Source of the DNA: Psychrobacter urativorans
GTDB lineage: Bacteria; Pseudomonadota; Gammaproteobacteria; Pseudomonadales; Moraxellaceae
Direction: 5' to 3'
NCBI RefSeq assembly: GCF_904846695.1
Contig: NZ_CAJHBR010000001.1
Span: forward strand, 248,001 to 312,000
Length of the DNA stretch: 64,000 nucleotides
Shown: positions 8,634 to 16,688 of the stretch, in pieces
How the letters are laid out: every line of letters begins with the position of its first letter
Position numbering within the stretch: the stretch's first letter is position 1
Notes under the pieces: generated by a model
Told to the model about the DNA's origin: nothing
The model's database searches: none
The model's input: only the letters and a program-made list of their open reading frames with translations
Translations under genes and position numbers: made by a program

Positions 8634-9170
8634 ATGACTATATTTAAGCAAAGCCAATGTAAGCCAAGCCAAGCAAGCTGTTTTGAGCAACAGGCTATAG
8701 ACAATACTCAGCTAAAAATTATAAATAAAACTAGCACTATAATTTTACCTACTCATCGCCAGCAGTCAGGATTTACCCTGATTGAGATTATGGTAGTTAT
8801 TGTTATTTTGGCTATCTTGGCAGGCTTAGTAGTACCAAAAGTGGTAGGACAAAGCGACAAGGCACGAGTCAAAACCACGGAAACGGCGCTAGCTACTGTC
8901 TCTAACGCTCTAGACATGTACAAAGTGGACAACTCCCTCTACCCAACTACAGCCCAAGGCTTGGATGCGCTAACTACACCGCCAGCAGATGCTAAGAACT
9001 ACCCTGAAGGCGGTTATATCAAAGGCGGTTATCCAACCGATGGTTGGGAGAATGAAATGCAGTATGTGGCTCCTGGTGCTGAGGGTAAGCCTTATGACTT
9101 GTTCTCTTTGGGAGGCGATAATCAGCAAGGCGGTGAAGGCCTAGATGCTGATATCCATGCTCAGTTATAG
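8634..9170 (+). CDS. gspG: Type II secretion system major pseudopilin GspG
   Basis: The major subunit of the periplasmic pseudopilus that pushes substrates through the secretin. Seen: the prepilin motif QQSG|FTLIEIMVVIVILAI with Glu at +5, then the GspG-specific tail with TALATVSNALDMYKVDNSLY, YPTTAQGLDAL, the GWENEMQYVAPGAEGKPYDL region and a C-terminal LFSLGGDNQQGGEG calcium-site-like loop. The leader before the cleavage site is unusually long (about 48 residues from the ATG at 8634, 53 from a GTG at 8619) and Gln/Thr-rich; ordinary leaders are 5-15 residues. The true start may be later or initiated at a non-ATG codon. Function is clear; the start is not. Confidence 0.9.
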   Translation: MTIFKQSQCKPSQASCFEQQAIDNTQLKIINKTSTIILPTHRQQSGFTLIEIMVVIVILAILAGLVVPKVVGQSDKARVKTTETALATVSNALDMYKVDNSLYPTTAQGLDALTTPPADAKNYPEGGYIKGGYPTDGWENEMQYVAPGAEGKPYDLFSLGGDNQQGGEGLDADIHAQL

Positions 9171-9269
9171 TTATAAACTATAGATACCCAGCCAGCCAGA
9201 TAGCTATCGCTGCTTGCTATCAATTGAGAGTCAATAACTACTAACTCATAGCTTGATAGACAGACGCCT

Positions 9270-9308
9270 AATATCAACCAGTAACGAGTTATTGGTTGAT
9301 ATTTTTTA
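9270..9308 (+). terminator. Terminator after gspG
   Basis: A long inverted repeat: ATATCAACCA (9271-9280) pairs with TGGTTGATAT (9293-9302), with further pairing towards the loop, followed by a T run. Confidence 0.85.
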
Positions 9309-9525
9309 TGAGCGTTTTAGTACAGTGGGTTTAATAAGATTCTTACCGAAGCGTTTAGCAATGACAGGGTTTATATAACCTACAGTTGAATCAGTAACAA
9401 TCGCCCTCATGATTATAAAACTAAAACCACAGTTCTAACCCATATACGCTATAGCGCAATAAATTTTTATAAACCATATCTAACTATAAACCGCTATAAA
9501 CATCAGCAATAAAAGGTAGCCCTCC
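9309..9525. other. Intergenic region before the DsbD-alpha gene
   Basis: AT-rich, without a recognisable gene. The last 20 bases carry an AAAAGGTAGCC ribosome site that is nearly repeated before dsbD (10228-10245). Confidence 0.5.
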
Positions 9526-10083
9526 ATGTTCACACAAAAATCAATACCCAAAACCGCAAGCAGCAAAAAATCTTCTATCTTGCTGTTGGCCTTGACTAGT
9601 ATTTCTCTAGTAGCCGGATTAAGCGCTACCACTATGACTACGCAAGCTGCTGGTTTGAGTGATTTATTTGGTAATGACCAAAGTGCTTCACAGTCGAAGT
9701 TTCTTCCTGTTGATAAAGCTTTTCAAGTCGTTAGTAGTAATAAAGCCAGCACTCAAGGTACGGTATTGTCTATTAACTTTGACATTACTCCTGGCCACTA
9801 CGTCTATAAAGACCGTTTGACCTTAACTTTTCCTAAGGGTGTGCGTGCTACGCCTTTTAAGTTTAGTCAGTCGCCCGTATCCATCAATGATCCAACTTTT
9901 GGTAAAGTACCAGTATTCACTCAAAGAAACATGGTGGCGACTACTACTTTGACTTCTACTAATGGCAAGCCTATAAAAAATGCTGCCCTAGTGATTGGCT
10001 GGCAAGGCTGTGCCAAAGCAGGTCTTTGTTATCCACCTGAAAAGATCAAAACTACTGTAAATATAGCTCCAGCTCGTAAATAA
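9526..10083 (+). CDS. Stand-alone DsbD N-terminal (alpha) domain protein
   Basis: A 185-aa secreted protein consisting of a signal peptide (about residues 1-42, ending TMTTQAAG) and one DsbD-alpha immunoglobulin-like domain. Seen: HYVYKDRLTLTFPKG, DPTFGKVPVF and the redox motif WQGCAKAGLCYPPEK with both cysteines that in DsbD pass electrons to DsbC-type partners. It is clearly paralogous to the same domain of the dsbD gene 160 bp downstream, including its ribosome-binding region, and breaks off just where the DsbD linker begins. It has no membrane beta-domain or thioredoxin gamma-domain. It could relay electrons from the membrane part of DsbD or compete with it (inference). It is not a broken dsbD, since its frame ends cleanly with an intact fold. 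Confidence 0.88.
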   Translation: MFTQKSIPKTASSKKSSILLLALTSISLVAGLSATTMTTQAAGLSDLFGNDQSASQSKFLPVDKAFQVVSSNKASTQGTVLSINFDITPGHYVYKDRLTLTFPKGVRATPFKFSQSPVSINDPTFGKVPVFTQRNMVATTTLTSTNGKPIKNAALVIGWQGCAKAGLCYPPEKIKTTVNIAPARK

Positions 10084-10245
10084 TACCTAGCGCAATGACT
10101 AGCATCTACATCGCTATTAATGGCGTAGCTATTAGTTTAGTAGCTACGCAATCATTGGCAATAAAAGCTGTAAGTAAGTATCCTGTATCAATATCTACAG
10201 TTTCACTATTAATCAGTACTAATCGGTAATAACAAGGTAGCCTTC

Positions 10246-12444
10246 ATGTCTAGAAAGACGCCAAAACCATCATCAGTAGCAATAACGCCTACTGCTAGTA
10301 AAAAGTCTTATTTATTAGCTTTTGCTATTGCTAGCAGCGTACTAACGGTTGGGATGGGCGCTACGACTAGCCAAGCTGCCGGCTTAGGCGATTTGTTTAG
10401 TAATGATAAAAGCGCTACTCAGTCAAAATTCTTGCCAGTAGAGCAAGCTTTTAAAGTCACCAGTAGCAGCAAAGCCTCAGCTAAAGGCACAAGTTTAGCA
10501 GTGAATTTCACTATCACGCCTGGACATTATGTCTATAGAGATCAGCTGAAGTTAACTCTGCCAGCTGGTGTGAGTGCAGCACCTTTTACTTTTAATCGCA
10601 CTCCCGTATTAATTGATGATCCAACTTTTGGCAAAGTGCCAGTATTTGATCAAGCCAATATGGAAGCGACCACTACCTTAACTAGCACTAATGGCAAAAG
10701 TATAACTAGCGCAGCGGTAGTTGTTGGCTGGCAAGGCTGCGCTAAAGCAGGTCTTTGTTATCCTCCTGAAAAGATCAAAACTACCGTTAGTATTGCTGCT
10801 ATCCCACAAAAATCAGCGCCTGTTAATACTATTAAGGCCGCTGCGGTAACAGCCGTTGTTAGCTCCCAAGCAAAAAACGCTAGCGCTGAGCCAGCGGTTG
10901 TTGCAAATGATGATGCTGTAGAATCTGCTAATACTGAAGGCACCACTAGCATCTCCGGTGCGGATACTGCAACTATATCTGCTGCAGACACTAGTACTAT
11001 CTCCGGCGCAGATACTGCAACGGACAGTATCTCTGGGGCGGATACTGAGACTAGTACTATCTCTGGTGCTGACACTGACACTAGCACTATGTCTGGCGCT
11101 GACAGTAGTCCAGTAGGGGATGAGGTTAATGCTACTGAGGCCAATAACGGCTTATCAGAAAGTGATCCATTTGGACTAGCAAGCCACCCTTGGTTGGCAT
11201 TATTGTTATTGTTTTTAGCTGGTCTTGGCTTGGCATTTACCCCTTGTGTGCTACCGATGTTACCTATCGTGGCAAACATCGTTGCTCGTCAGCAGAATCC
11301 AACGGTCAAAAAAGGGGTGGTACTGACTACTAGCTATGCGGTAGGGGTCGCTATCGCTTATGGTATCTTGGGAGCCGTGATTGCGGTATTCGGTGAGTCT
11401 CTAGGTATCATCGGTTGGCTACAGAACCCAATAATATTGATTAGCTTTGCTATTATTTTTGTATTATTAGCGCTCTATATGCTCGGGGTGTTTACTATAC
11501 GTTTGCCACGTTTCATTACTAGTAAAATGCAAGGCTTAAGCCAAGCTGGTGATAGTAAATTGGGTAGCGCTGGGGGCAGTCTAGCTGCTGGCTTTTTATC
11601 GGCACTAGTTGTATCGCCTTGTGTATCAGCACCCCTATTTGGTGCCTTACTGGCGGTCTCCACTATTGGTAGTCCACTGCTAGGTTTTGCCGCTTTATTT
11701 ATGTTGGGCTTTGGTTTATCAGCGCCACTTATCCTAATTGGGGCGACTCAAGGTAGCATCATGCCTAAAGCTGGCGAGTGGATGAACTGGGTCAAAGTAG
11801 GCTTTTCTTTATTACTATTTGCGGTGGCATTGCTATTAGTTGAGCGCGTATTTATATCGTCATTTATGCTATTAGTTTGGGCACTTTGGTTTATGGTAGT
11901 CGCTACTTGGGCTTGGAGCTGGTTGGGCAAAGGCCGGATGCTTACGCAAGCATTAGGGTTAGTCGCTGGTATTTGGGCGGCAACTTTAATTATTGGCGCC
12001 GCTTTAGGTAACGATGATAGTTTACACCCCTTAGAATCGTTAGGAGCTGCACCGATGATGATCCAAGCAGCTGGTGGAGCAGGCAATCAAGAGCTAGCAG
12101 CGAGTAATGCTACTGATAAGAATATTACTACCTTAGCAGAGCTGGATGTCATCACTGCTGCTAATGCTAAAGTGTTAGTGGATGTCACTGCTGAATGGTG
12201 TATCGAATGCCGGATTATGGATAAGAATTTGTTTACTAGTCGTCCAGCACAGATGCAAGGCTGGCAATTAGTGCGCTTAGATATTACAGATACCAATGAA
12301 GACTCAAAAGCTATCTTGGCTCGTTATAAGCTATTTGGTCCGCCGACGTTGCTGTATTATAAAGACGGTGAACTGGTGAATAAACAAGTTGGCGAAATAG
12401 GCCGTGAAGAGTTCGAACAGACTTTAACTACTTTGAATAAATAA
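10246..12444 (+). CDS. dsbD: Thiol:disulfide interchange protein DsbD
   Basis: Carries reducing power from cytoplasmic thioredoxin across the inner membrane to periplasmic DsbC and cytochrome maturation factors. Domains in order: signal peptide (1 to about 45); alpha domain to about 190 with WQGCAKAGLCYPPEK; a Thr/Ser/Ala/Asp-rich tandem-repeat linker at about 230-290; a membrane beta domain from about 315 with eight likely spans and the two essential cysteines in FTPCVLPMLPIV and VSPCVSAPLFGAL; and a C-terminal thioredoxin-like gamma domain with the CxxC motif in AEWCIECRIMDK near residue 650. At 732 aa it is longer than E. coli DsbD (about 565 aa), largely because of the linker. It follows the DsbD-alpha paralogue and uses a similar AAGGTAGCC ribosome site. 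All key cysteines are present. Confidence 0.95.
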   Translation: MSRKTPKPSSVAITPTASKKSYLLAFAIASSVLTVGMGATTSQAAGLGDLFSNDKSATQSKFLPVEQAFKVTSSSKASAKGTSLAVNFTITPGHYVYRDQLKLTLPAGVSAAPFTFNRTPVLIDDPTFGKVPVFDQANMEATTTLTSTNGKSITSAAVVVGWQGCAKAGLCYPPEKIKTTVSIAAIPQKSAPVNTIKAAAVTAVVSSQAKNASAEPAVVANDDAVESANTEGTTSISGADTATISAADTSTISGADTATDSISGADTETSTISGADTDTSTMSGADSSPVGDEVNATEANNGLSESDPFGLASHPWLALLLLFLAGLGLAFTPCVLPMLPIVANIVARQQNPTVKKGVVLTTSYAVGVAIAYGILGAVIAVFGESLGIIGWLQNPIILISFAIIFVLLALYMLGVFTIRLPRFITSKMQGLSQAGDSKLGSAGGSLAAGFLSALVVSPCVSAPLFGALLAVSTIGSPLLGFAALFMLGFGLSAPLILIGATQGSIMPKAGEWMNWVKVGFSLLLFAVALLLVERVFISSFMLLVWALWFMVVATWAWSWLGKGRMLTQALGLVAGIWAATLIIGAALGNDDSLHPLESLGAAPMMIQAAGGAGNQELAASNATDKNITTLAELDVITAANAKVLVDVTAEWCIECRIMDKNLFTSRPAQMQGWQLVRLDITDTNEDSKAILARYKLFGPPTLLYYKDGELVNKQVGEIGREEFEQTLTTLNK
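10938..11108 (+). repeat. In-frame tandem repeat encoding the DsbD linker
   Basis: About six imperfect units of 24-30 bp encode variations of TISGADTxT (ISGADTA, ISAADTS, ISGADTAT, ISGADTET, ISGADTDT, MSGADS). The unit lengths keep the frame, so unit gain or loss would lengthen or shorten the linker without breaking DsbD. Confidence 0.85.
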
Positions 12445-12480
12445 GCCAAAACCACTACCTCGCTAGTGAAAGTAAGAATC

Positions 12481-12516
12481 AGCCAGCGCTATTAAAATAG
12501 TTGCTGGCTTTTTTTG
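12481..12516 (+). terminator. Terminator after dsbD
   Basis: The stem AGCCAGC / GCTGGCT, with inner CTATT / AATAG pairing, is followed by a T7 run about 35 bp after the dsbD stop. Confidence 0.85.
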
Positions 12517-12881
12517 TCAAATTTTTGCTAATGAAGTTTAAACTATAATTATCTCTCTACTAACAGCGCACTAGCTATCAAAATATAGTGATTAAATCGG
12601 CTGTGTGAGTTAGAGACAAAGGGGATCACTGAGATCTAATAGTGACTTAGTACTATAACTAACCGCAATGCTGCCCACTAAAGCACTATAGGCTGGCACA
12701 TTAAATATGTGATAAAGCTAGTATAGTAGATATATATTCATTACAATAAAGTAACAATTTCAACATGCTATAGTGTTGGTTTATTAACGGCTATTGCGTT
12801 ATAAGATTTTCCAATTCACCTGTTTTTCCTATCTTTTAGACCATCTGTTGGCGCTACCGCCAGTTAAGATAAAGGATCTCT
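12517..12881. other. Intergenic region before pldA
   Basis: No gene seen. A possible promoter is TTGGTT (12776-12781), an 18-base spacer and TATAAG (12800-12805), which would leave a leader of about 70 nt before pldA. Confidence 0.4.
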
Positions 12882-14279
12882 ATGTCTGCCGATTTTATCT
12901 CACCGCGCCACAGCGTGACTTTTTTGCCTACTTATTTAAGTATCGCCATTGGTGTGACGCTCAGCTGTTTTGCGTTTTCAGCGCAAGCAGCAACTAGTAA
13001 AACTTATAACGAATTATCAGTATCAGATGTGTTAGTCGAACAAGATAATAAGGCACCAAAAGTTATCTATAATCGCCTAAAAACCCCTAGTACGCCTGTT
13101 AGTAGCCAAAAAACGGCTAGTGAAGAATTGGTAGCTAAGCAAACCCAGCTATTCTTTGACTGCACGCAAGTACAGACTGATGGCGCACGCTTAGCTTGTT
13201 TCGATAAAGTGGCCAATCAAGGCGAAACTAATCTAGCGACAAAACAGTCACTAGACTTAGTAAAAACCCTCAAGACCACGATATCGGGTAGTCCGCAAGT
13301 GGTATTGACAGTAGATACGGATCTTGATAATGAGCAGAATACGGATCGATTACTGGCCAATCAAGATGCTGATAACGAGCCATTAAGCACTGTAGGCTTG
13401 ACCAAAAATGAAGCTAAAGTGTTAGAGGATGCTGGGGTCACGCAAACTGATCTTGAAAAGTATACGCCATTAAGTTTGGCTTATGATCTCGATAAAAACA
13501 GCGAGCGCGGTACTTGGACCATTCGTCCCCATAACCCAAACTATGTGTTGCCACTATTTTATACGGCTAAGCCTAATCTAAGCCCAAATAGCCCGTCACT
13601 AGATGGAGGAGAATTCACTTCTAATGACATTCGCAACACTGAGTTAAAGTTTCAGTTATCGCTAAAATCCAAAGTTGCCGAAGATTTATTTGGTACTAAT
13701 GCTGACTTATGGTTTGGTTATACCCAAGATTCGCATTGGCAAGTTTATAATGAAGATAACTCACGCCCTTTTAGAGCCACTGATTATCAGCCAGAGATTT
13801 TCCTCACTCAGCCTGTAACCGCAAACCTACCTTTTGGTGGGCGCTTACGGATGTTAGGGCTGGGGGCGATGCATCACTCAAACGGTAAGTCTGAACCAGT
13901 ATCACGCTCTTGGAACCGAATATATCTAATGGGCGGGGCTGAATGGGGCAAGTTCTCTATCGTGCCACGAATATGGGCGCGCGTAAAAAATGAAGATGAA
14001 TCTAGTGAAGATAATGCTGATATCGAAGATTTTATGGGTCATGGCGATGTAAAGTTCTTGTATGACTTACCTAAGCAACAGAGCATAAGTGGTACCCTCC
14101 GCTATAATACCAGCACTAACAAAGGCGCGGCTCAAATTGATTACGTTTATCCTTTGACTAAGAACGTCAATGGCTATGTGCAGTTATTCCAAGGTTATGG
14201 TGAGTCGATCATTGACTATAACCATGAGACTACAGCTGTTGGTGTCGGGATAGTACTTAACGACTGGAAAGGGTTTTAG
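12882..14279 (+). CDS. pldA: Outer-membrane phospholipase A (OMPLA)
   Basis: A calcium-dependent outer-membrane beta-barrel phospholipase that removes mislocalised phospholipids. Seen: a signal peptide (about 1-37, ending FSAQAA), an extended N-terminal region with a CTQVQTDGARLACFDKVA motif before the barrel, WTIRPHNPNYVLPLFYT, and the catalytic segment MHHSNGKSEPVSRSWNRIYL near residues 330-350, which carries the His/Ser pair (HxSNG) and the Asn of SWNR. The C-terminus alternates like beta strands and ends KGF with a terminal aromatic residue, the outer-membrane targeting signature. The ATG follows AAGGATCTCT. At 465 aa it is longer than E. coli PldA (289 aa) because of the N-terminal extension, as in Neisseria-type homologues. 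Confidence 0.93.
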   Translation: MSADFISPRHSVTFLPTYLSIAIGVTLSCFAFSAQAATSKTYNELSVSDVLVEQDNKAPKVIYNRLKTPSTPVSSQKTASEELVAKQTQLFFDCTQVQTDGARLACFDKVANQGETNLATKQSLDLVKTLKTTISGSPQVVLTVDTDLDNEQNTDRLLANQDADNEPLSTVGLTKNEAKVLEDAGVTQTDLEKYTPLSLAYDLDKNSERGTWTIRPHNPNYVLPLFYTAKPNLSPNSPSLDGGEFTSNDIRNTELKFQLSLKSKVAEDLFGTNADLWFGYTQDSHWQVYNEDNSRPFRATDYQPEIFLTQPVTANLPFGGRLRMLGLGAMHHSNGKSEPVSRSWNRIYLMGGAEWGKFSIVPRIWARVKNEDESSEDNADIEDFMGHGDVKFLYDLPKQQSISGTLRYNTSTNKGAAQIDYVYPLTKNVNGYVQLFQGYGESIIDYNHETTAVGVGIVLNDWKGF

Positions 14280-14296
14280 AGTCACCCGCTTATACA

Positions 14297-14343
14297 AAAC
14301 AGGGTTTGAGCCAGTTAGCAATTGCTTGCGCTTGAACCTGTTT
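14297..14343 (+). terminator. Probable terminator after pldA
   Basis: AAACAGGGTTTGAG (14297-14310) pairs imperfectly with CTTGAACCTGTTT (14331-14343), about 20 bp after the pldA stop. The T run is short. Confidence 0.5.
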
Positions 14344-14390
14344 ATTTAGCTACAGATAACCACATCCACCCTAATTGATAAGGAGCTTCT

Positions 14391-15215
14391 ATGCACAGAA
14401 TGGCCCCTTATCAAGCAGGTGTCTCTATAGCAGAATATGTTAATAGACGCTGTCAGCTATGCCATATTCAGCCGAGCAGGCTGGTAATTAATGCCATTGA
14501 GACTGTCACTAATCCTGTAACCCGCCTAACTCATTACCTTAATAGCGGACTGCTATGTAGCCATTGTCAAGATAGTATAGTCTGGCTACCACCTTCTTTT
14601 GCTGTCGATATTGCGCCAGCTATCTCTTTGCCTATTCAGGCAGCTACTTACTACCACTATCCTATTCGTCCTGCTTTTCGTGCTTTTAAGCACTATGAAG
14701 ATATCAGTAAATTACCTCTCCTAGTCCATATTTTACGGCAGTTACCACGGCCCAAAGGCTGTCATCATGCTAATAGCGTCATCGTACCTATGCCTACTAC
14801 TAACAGTCGCTTGCGCAAGCGTGGTTTCGACCCAGTAACTATCCTATCAGCATATTTGGCCAAACACTGGCAGATTCCCTTATGGAAAGGAGTGCAGCGC
14901 ACAGACAGTACGCTTAGTCAGCAAGGTTTAACTCGCGCTGAACGCCTGAGTAATTTAGATAACGCTTTTGCAGTCACTAAGTCACCAACCGTCAAACGTT
15001 TATTATTATTTGACGATATAGCGACTACTGGTGCTAGTTTGCAAGCATTGGCAACTACCTTACATGCACACTGTCAACCTTCTAGCCGCCAACTCATAAC
15101 CAACTCTGCTGAGCATGCCTCTACTGAGCATCCTTCTATTAACAACCCCTCTATTCACACTCCCTACCACATGACTGCCTACGCTATCGCCCATGGCAGT
15201 AATGACTCCCTTTAG
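14391..15215 (+). CDS. comF: ComF-family phosphoribosyltransferase-like protein
   Basis: ComF/GntX-type proteins are linked to DNA uptake and use in naturally competent bacteria (family knowledge). Seen: an N-terminal zinc-ribbon-like pair of CxxC motifs (RCQLCHIQ, LLCSHCQD), VIVPMPTTNSRLRKRGFDP, the QQGLTRAERLSNLDNAF segment and the phosphoribosyltransferase PRPP loop LLLFDDIATTGAS. It starts at an ATG with a good AAGGAG site. The last about 35 residues are a low-complexity tail (STEHPSINNPSIHTPYH). It precedes the minor-pilin operon on the same strand, consistent with a pilus/competence neighbourhood, but 375 bp away and probably transcribed separately. Confidence 0.92.
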   Translation: MHRMAPYQAGVSIAEYVNRRCQLCHIQPSRLVINAIETVTNPVTRLTHYLNSGLLCSHCQDSIVWLPPSFAVDIAPAISLPIQAATYYHYPIRPAFRAFKHYEDISKLPLLVHILRQLPRPKGCHHANSVIVPMPTTNSRLRKRGFDPVTILSAYLAKHWQIPLWKGVQRTDSTLSQQGLTRAERLSNLDNAFAVTKSPTVKRLLLFDDIATTGASLQALATTLHAHCQPSSRQLITNSAEHASTEHPSINNPSIHTPYHMTAYAIAHGSNDSL

Positions 15216-15253
15216 CTACTTTAGTCAGGGTAACTAACCTTGCACTGCTATGC

Positions 15254-15297
15254 GTAGCACTGTTAACTCGTAGCATTGTTAACTCGTATCATTGTTT
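15254..15297. repeat. 16-bp tandem repeat, 2.75 copies
   Basis: Units GTAGCACTGTTAACTC (15254), GTAGCATTGTTAACTC (15270) and a partial third GTATCATTGTTT (15286). Confidence 0.85.
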
Positions 15298-15450
15298 TTA
15301 GCTATGCTAAATAGTGGACAGTTGTCGTATTTTTTATAAAAGTTCAGTGGTTAATTTCAATTCCTATTAGCATTACTGATAACTCTTATTAAGCAAATTG
15401 CTTTACGATTTCAGCAGTCATTACTACTCTATGGTTATTTATAAATATGC

Positions 15451-15467
15451 TGGAATGAAAATTGCAA
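15451..15467 (+). promoter_or_regulatory. Sigma-54-like promoter upstream of the minor-pilin operon
   Basis: TGGAATGAAAATTGCA has GG at 15452-15453 and GC at 15464-15465, separated by exactly 10 bases, with a perfect TTGCA -12 element. The -24 element (TGGAATG) deviates from TGGCACG. Transcription would start near 15477 and give a 115-nt leader. Confidence 0.5.
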
Positions 15468-15590
15468 CTCTTAGGCATAAATTCTTCAATACAAACTGTT
15501 AAATATTAACGCTTTAGTAACAACCATTAAATAGCATCGATTGATATAAGTTATAAAAATTATTCATAAGTTGGTAAATAGGACAGGGCG

Positions 15591-16097
15591 GTGAAAGTAA
15601 TTATAAATAGCTTGTTGGATGGAAAAAAGACGACTAATGCTGGGTTTACTCTGATTGAGCTGATGGTAACGATTGCAGTGATGGCTATTATTGTCACTAT
15701 TGCTGCGCCTAGCTTTAGTACTCAGCTAGCCAATCAGCGGGTTAAGTCGACGGCAGTAAATATACAGAGCGCTCTAAAAGAGGCTAAGGCTGAAAGTATC
15801 ATTCGCCGTCAGGATATTACGGTTGTTGATAACCTTAGCTTAAACACCATAGCCTTAACAGGTAGAAATAATACTCTCATCGCTACTTATAGTGTCAAAA
15901 GTCAAAGTACAGTAAGTCAGGCTATTAGCCCTAGCAGCGTTACTCAAGTTGTCTTTCAACCGAATAAGCTCATAAGTGGAGCAAGTACCGAAGTTGTCTA
16001 TACTATCTGTGATGATAGCTCCGATAGTGAGACCCCAAAGCAAGTGGTGGTCAATAAAATCGCTAATATTAGCATTATAAATGCTGGGAGCTGTTAA
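15591..16097 (+). CDS. fimT: FimT/FimU/GspH-family minor pilin
   Basis: A minor type IV pilin of the GspH/FimT class, involved in initiating pilus assembly and, in some species, in DNA uptake. Seen: a leader of about 18 residues, cleavage site [19 protein letters not shown] with Glu at +5, and the family segment SALKEAKAESIIRRQDITV; a C-terminal Cys pair (TICDD and GSC at the end) may form a disulfide. It starts with GTG at 15591, preceded by AGGACAGGG. It is the first gene of fimT-pilV-pilW-pilX-pilY1-pilE-pilE and overlaps pilV in TAATG. FimU is an alternative name for the same role. Confidence 0.85.
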   Translation: MKVIINSLLDGKKTTNAGFTLIELMVTIAVMAIIVTIAAPSFSTQLANQRVKSTAVNIQSALKEAKAESIIRRQDITVVDNLSLNTIALTGRNNTLIATYSVKSQSTVSQAISPSSVTQVVFQPNKLISGASTEVVYTICDDSSDSETPKQVVVNKIANISIINAGSC

Positions 16098-16687
16098 TGA
16101 AGATTGATGACACACAGGCAGGCGTAGGACTAGTAGAAGTGATGGTTGCACTATTGTTATTAGCGGTGGCCATACTAGGGTATAGCGCGCTACAAGGCCA
16201 AGCTATAAAAGCAACTAATGAATCGTTTGAGCGTTCGCAATCGATAGTAATAATGCGCAATATAGCAGAAAAAATTCACGCCAATCCTTTCGCAATCGAA
16301 ACTTATCAGACTAATATTAATAACGTAGACACAGTTACCGCACCTAGTATTCAGTGTGGCTTAGATGGAGCAGCGGTAACCACTTTATGTACTCCTGTCC
16401 AGTTTGCAGAAGCTGAAAGCTATAAAATCAAAGCGAATTTACAAAATTATGATTTCCAAATACAGATGCATCCTTGCCCGAATACTGGCGGAAATGGTGC
16501 TGATGTGACAAGCAACATTATGTTTTCGTACTGTTTGATTTCAGCCTGGGGTAATACCACAGCTACTGTTGGCAGCGACGAAGACACAGACTGTTTAACG
16601 GCAACAGTTATTGATGTTGACGATGTGGTAGAGCAAGTAGGTGGTCACTATCATTCTAAAGCTACTTGCGTGATGATGGAGATATGA
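16097..16687 (+). CDS. pilV: Type IV pilus minor pilin PilV
   Basis: A minor pilin of the priming complex at the pilus tip. Seen: a short leader with QAG|VGLVEVMVALLLLAVAIL, where the first mature residue is Val rather than the usual Phe but Glu+5 is kept; the PilV-typical GYSALQGQAIKATNESFERSQ, then IMRNIAEKIHANP. Cys residues in the C-terminal half may form disulfides. The ATG overlaps the fimT stop by one base and the stop lies one base before pilW, so translation is coupled. Confidence 0.88.
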   Translation: MKIDDTQAGVGLVEVMVALLLLAVAILGYSALQGQAIKATNESFERSQSIVIMRNIAEKIHANPFAIETYQTNINNVDTVTAPSIQCGLDGAAVTTLCTPVQFAEAESYKIKANLQNYDFQIQMHPCPNTGGNGADVTSNIMFSYCLISAWGNTTATVGSDEDTDCLTATVIDVDDVVEQVGGHYHSKATCVMMEI

Positions 16688-16688
16688 G

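Larger units (their letters stand above)
15216..15590. other. Intergenic region between comF and fimT
   Basis: Contains a 16-bp direct repeat array (15254-15297), a sigma-54-like element (15451-15467) and an AT-rich leader of about 115 nt before fimT. No gene is seen. Confidence 0.6.

Noticed and set aside
9526..10083. Stand-alone DsbD-alpha gene as a frameshifted dsbD fragment
   Set aside because: It has its own start, signal peptide, both cysteines and a clean stop after the domain, and a complete dsbD follows.
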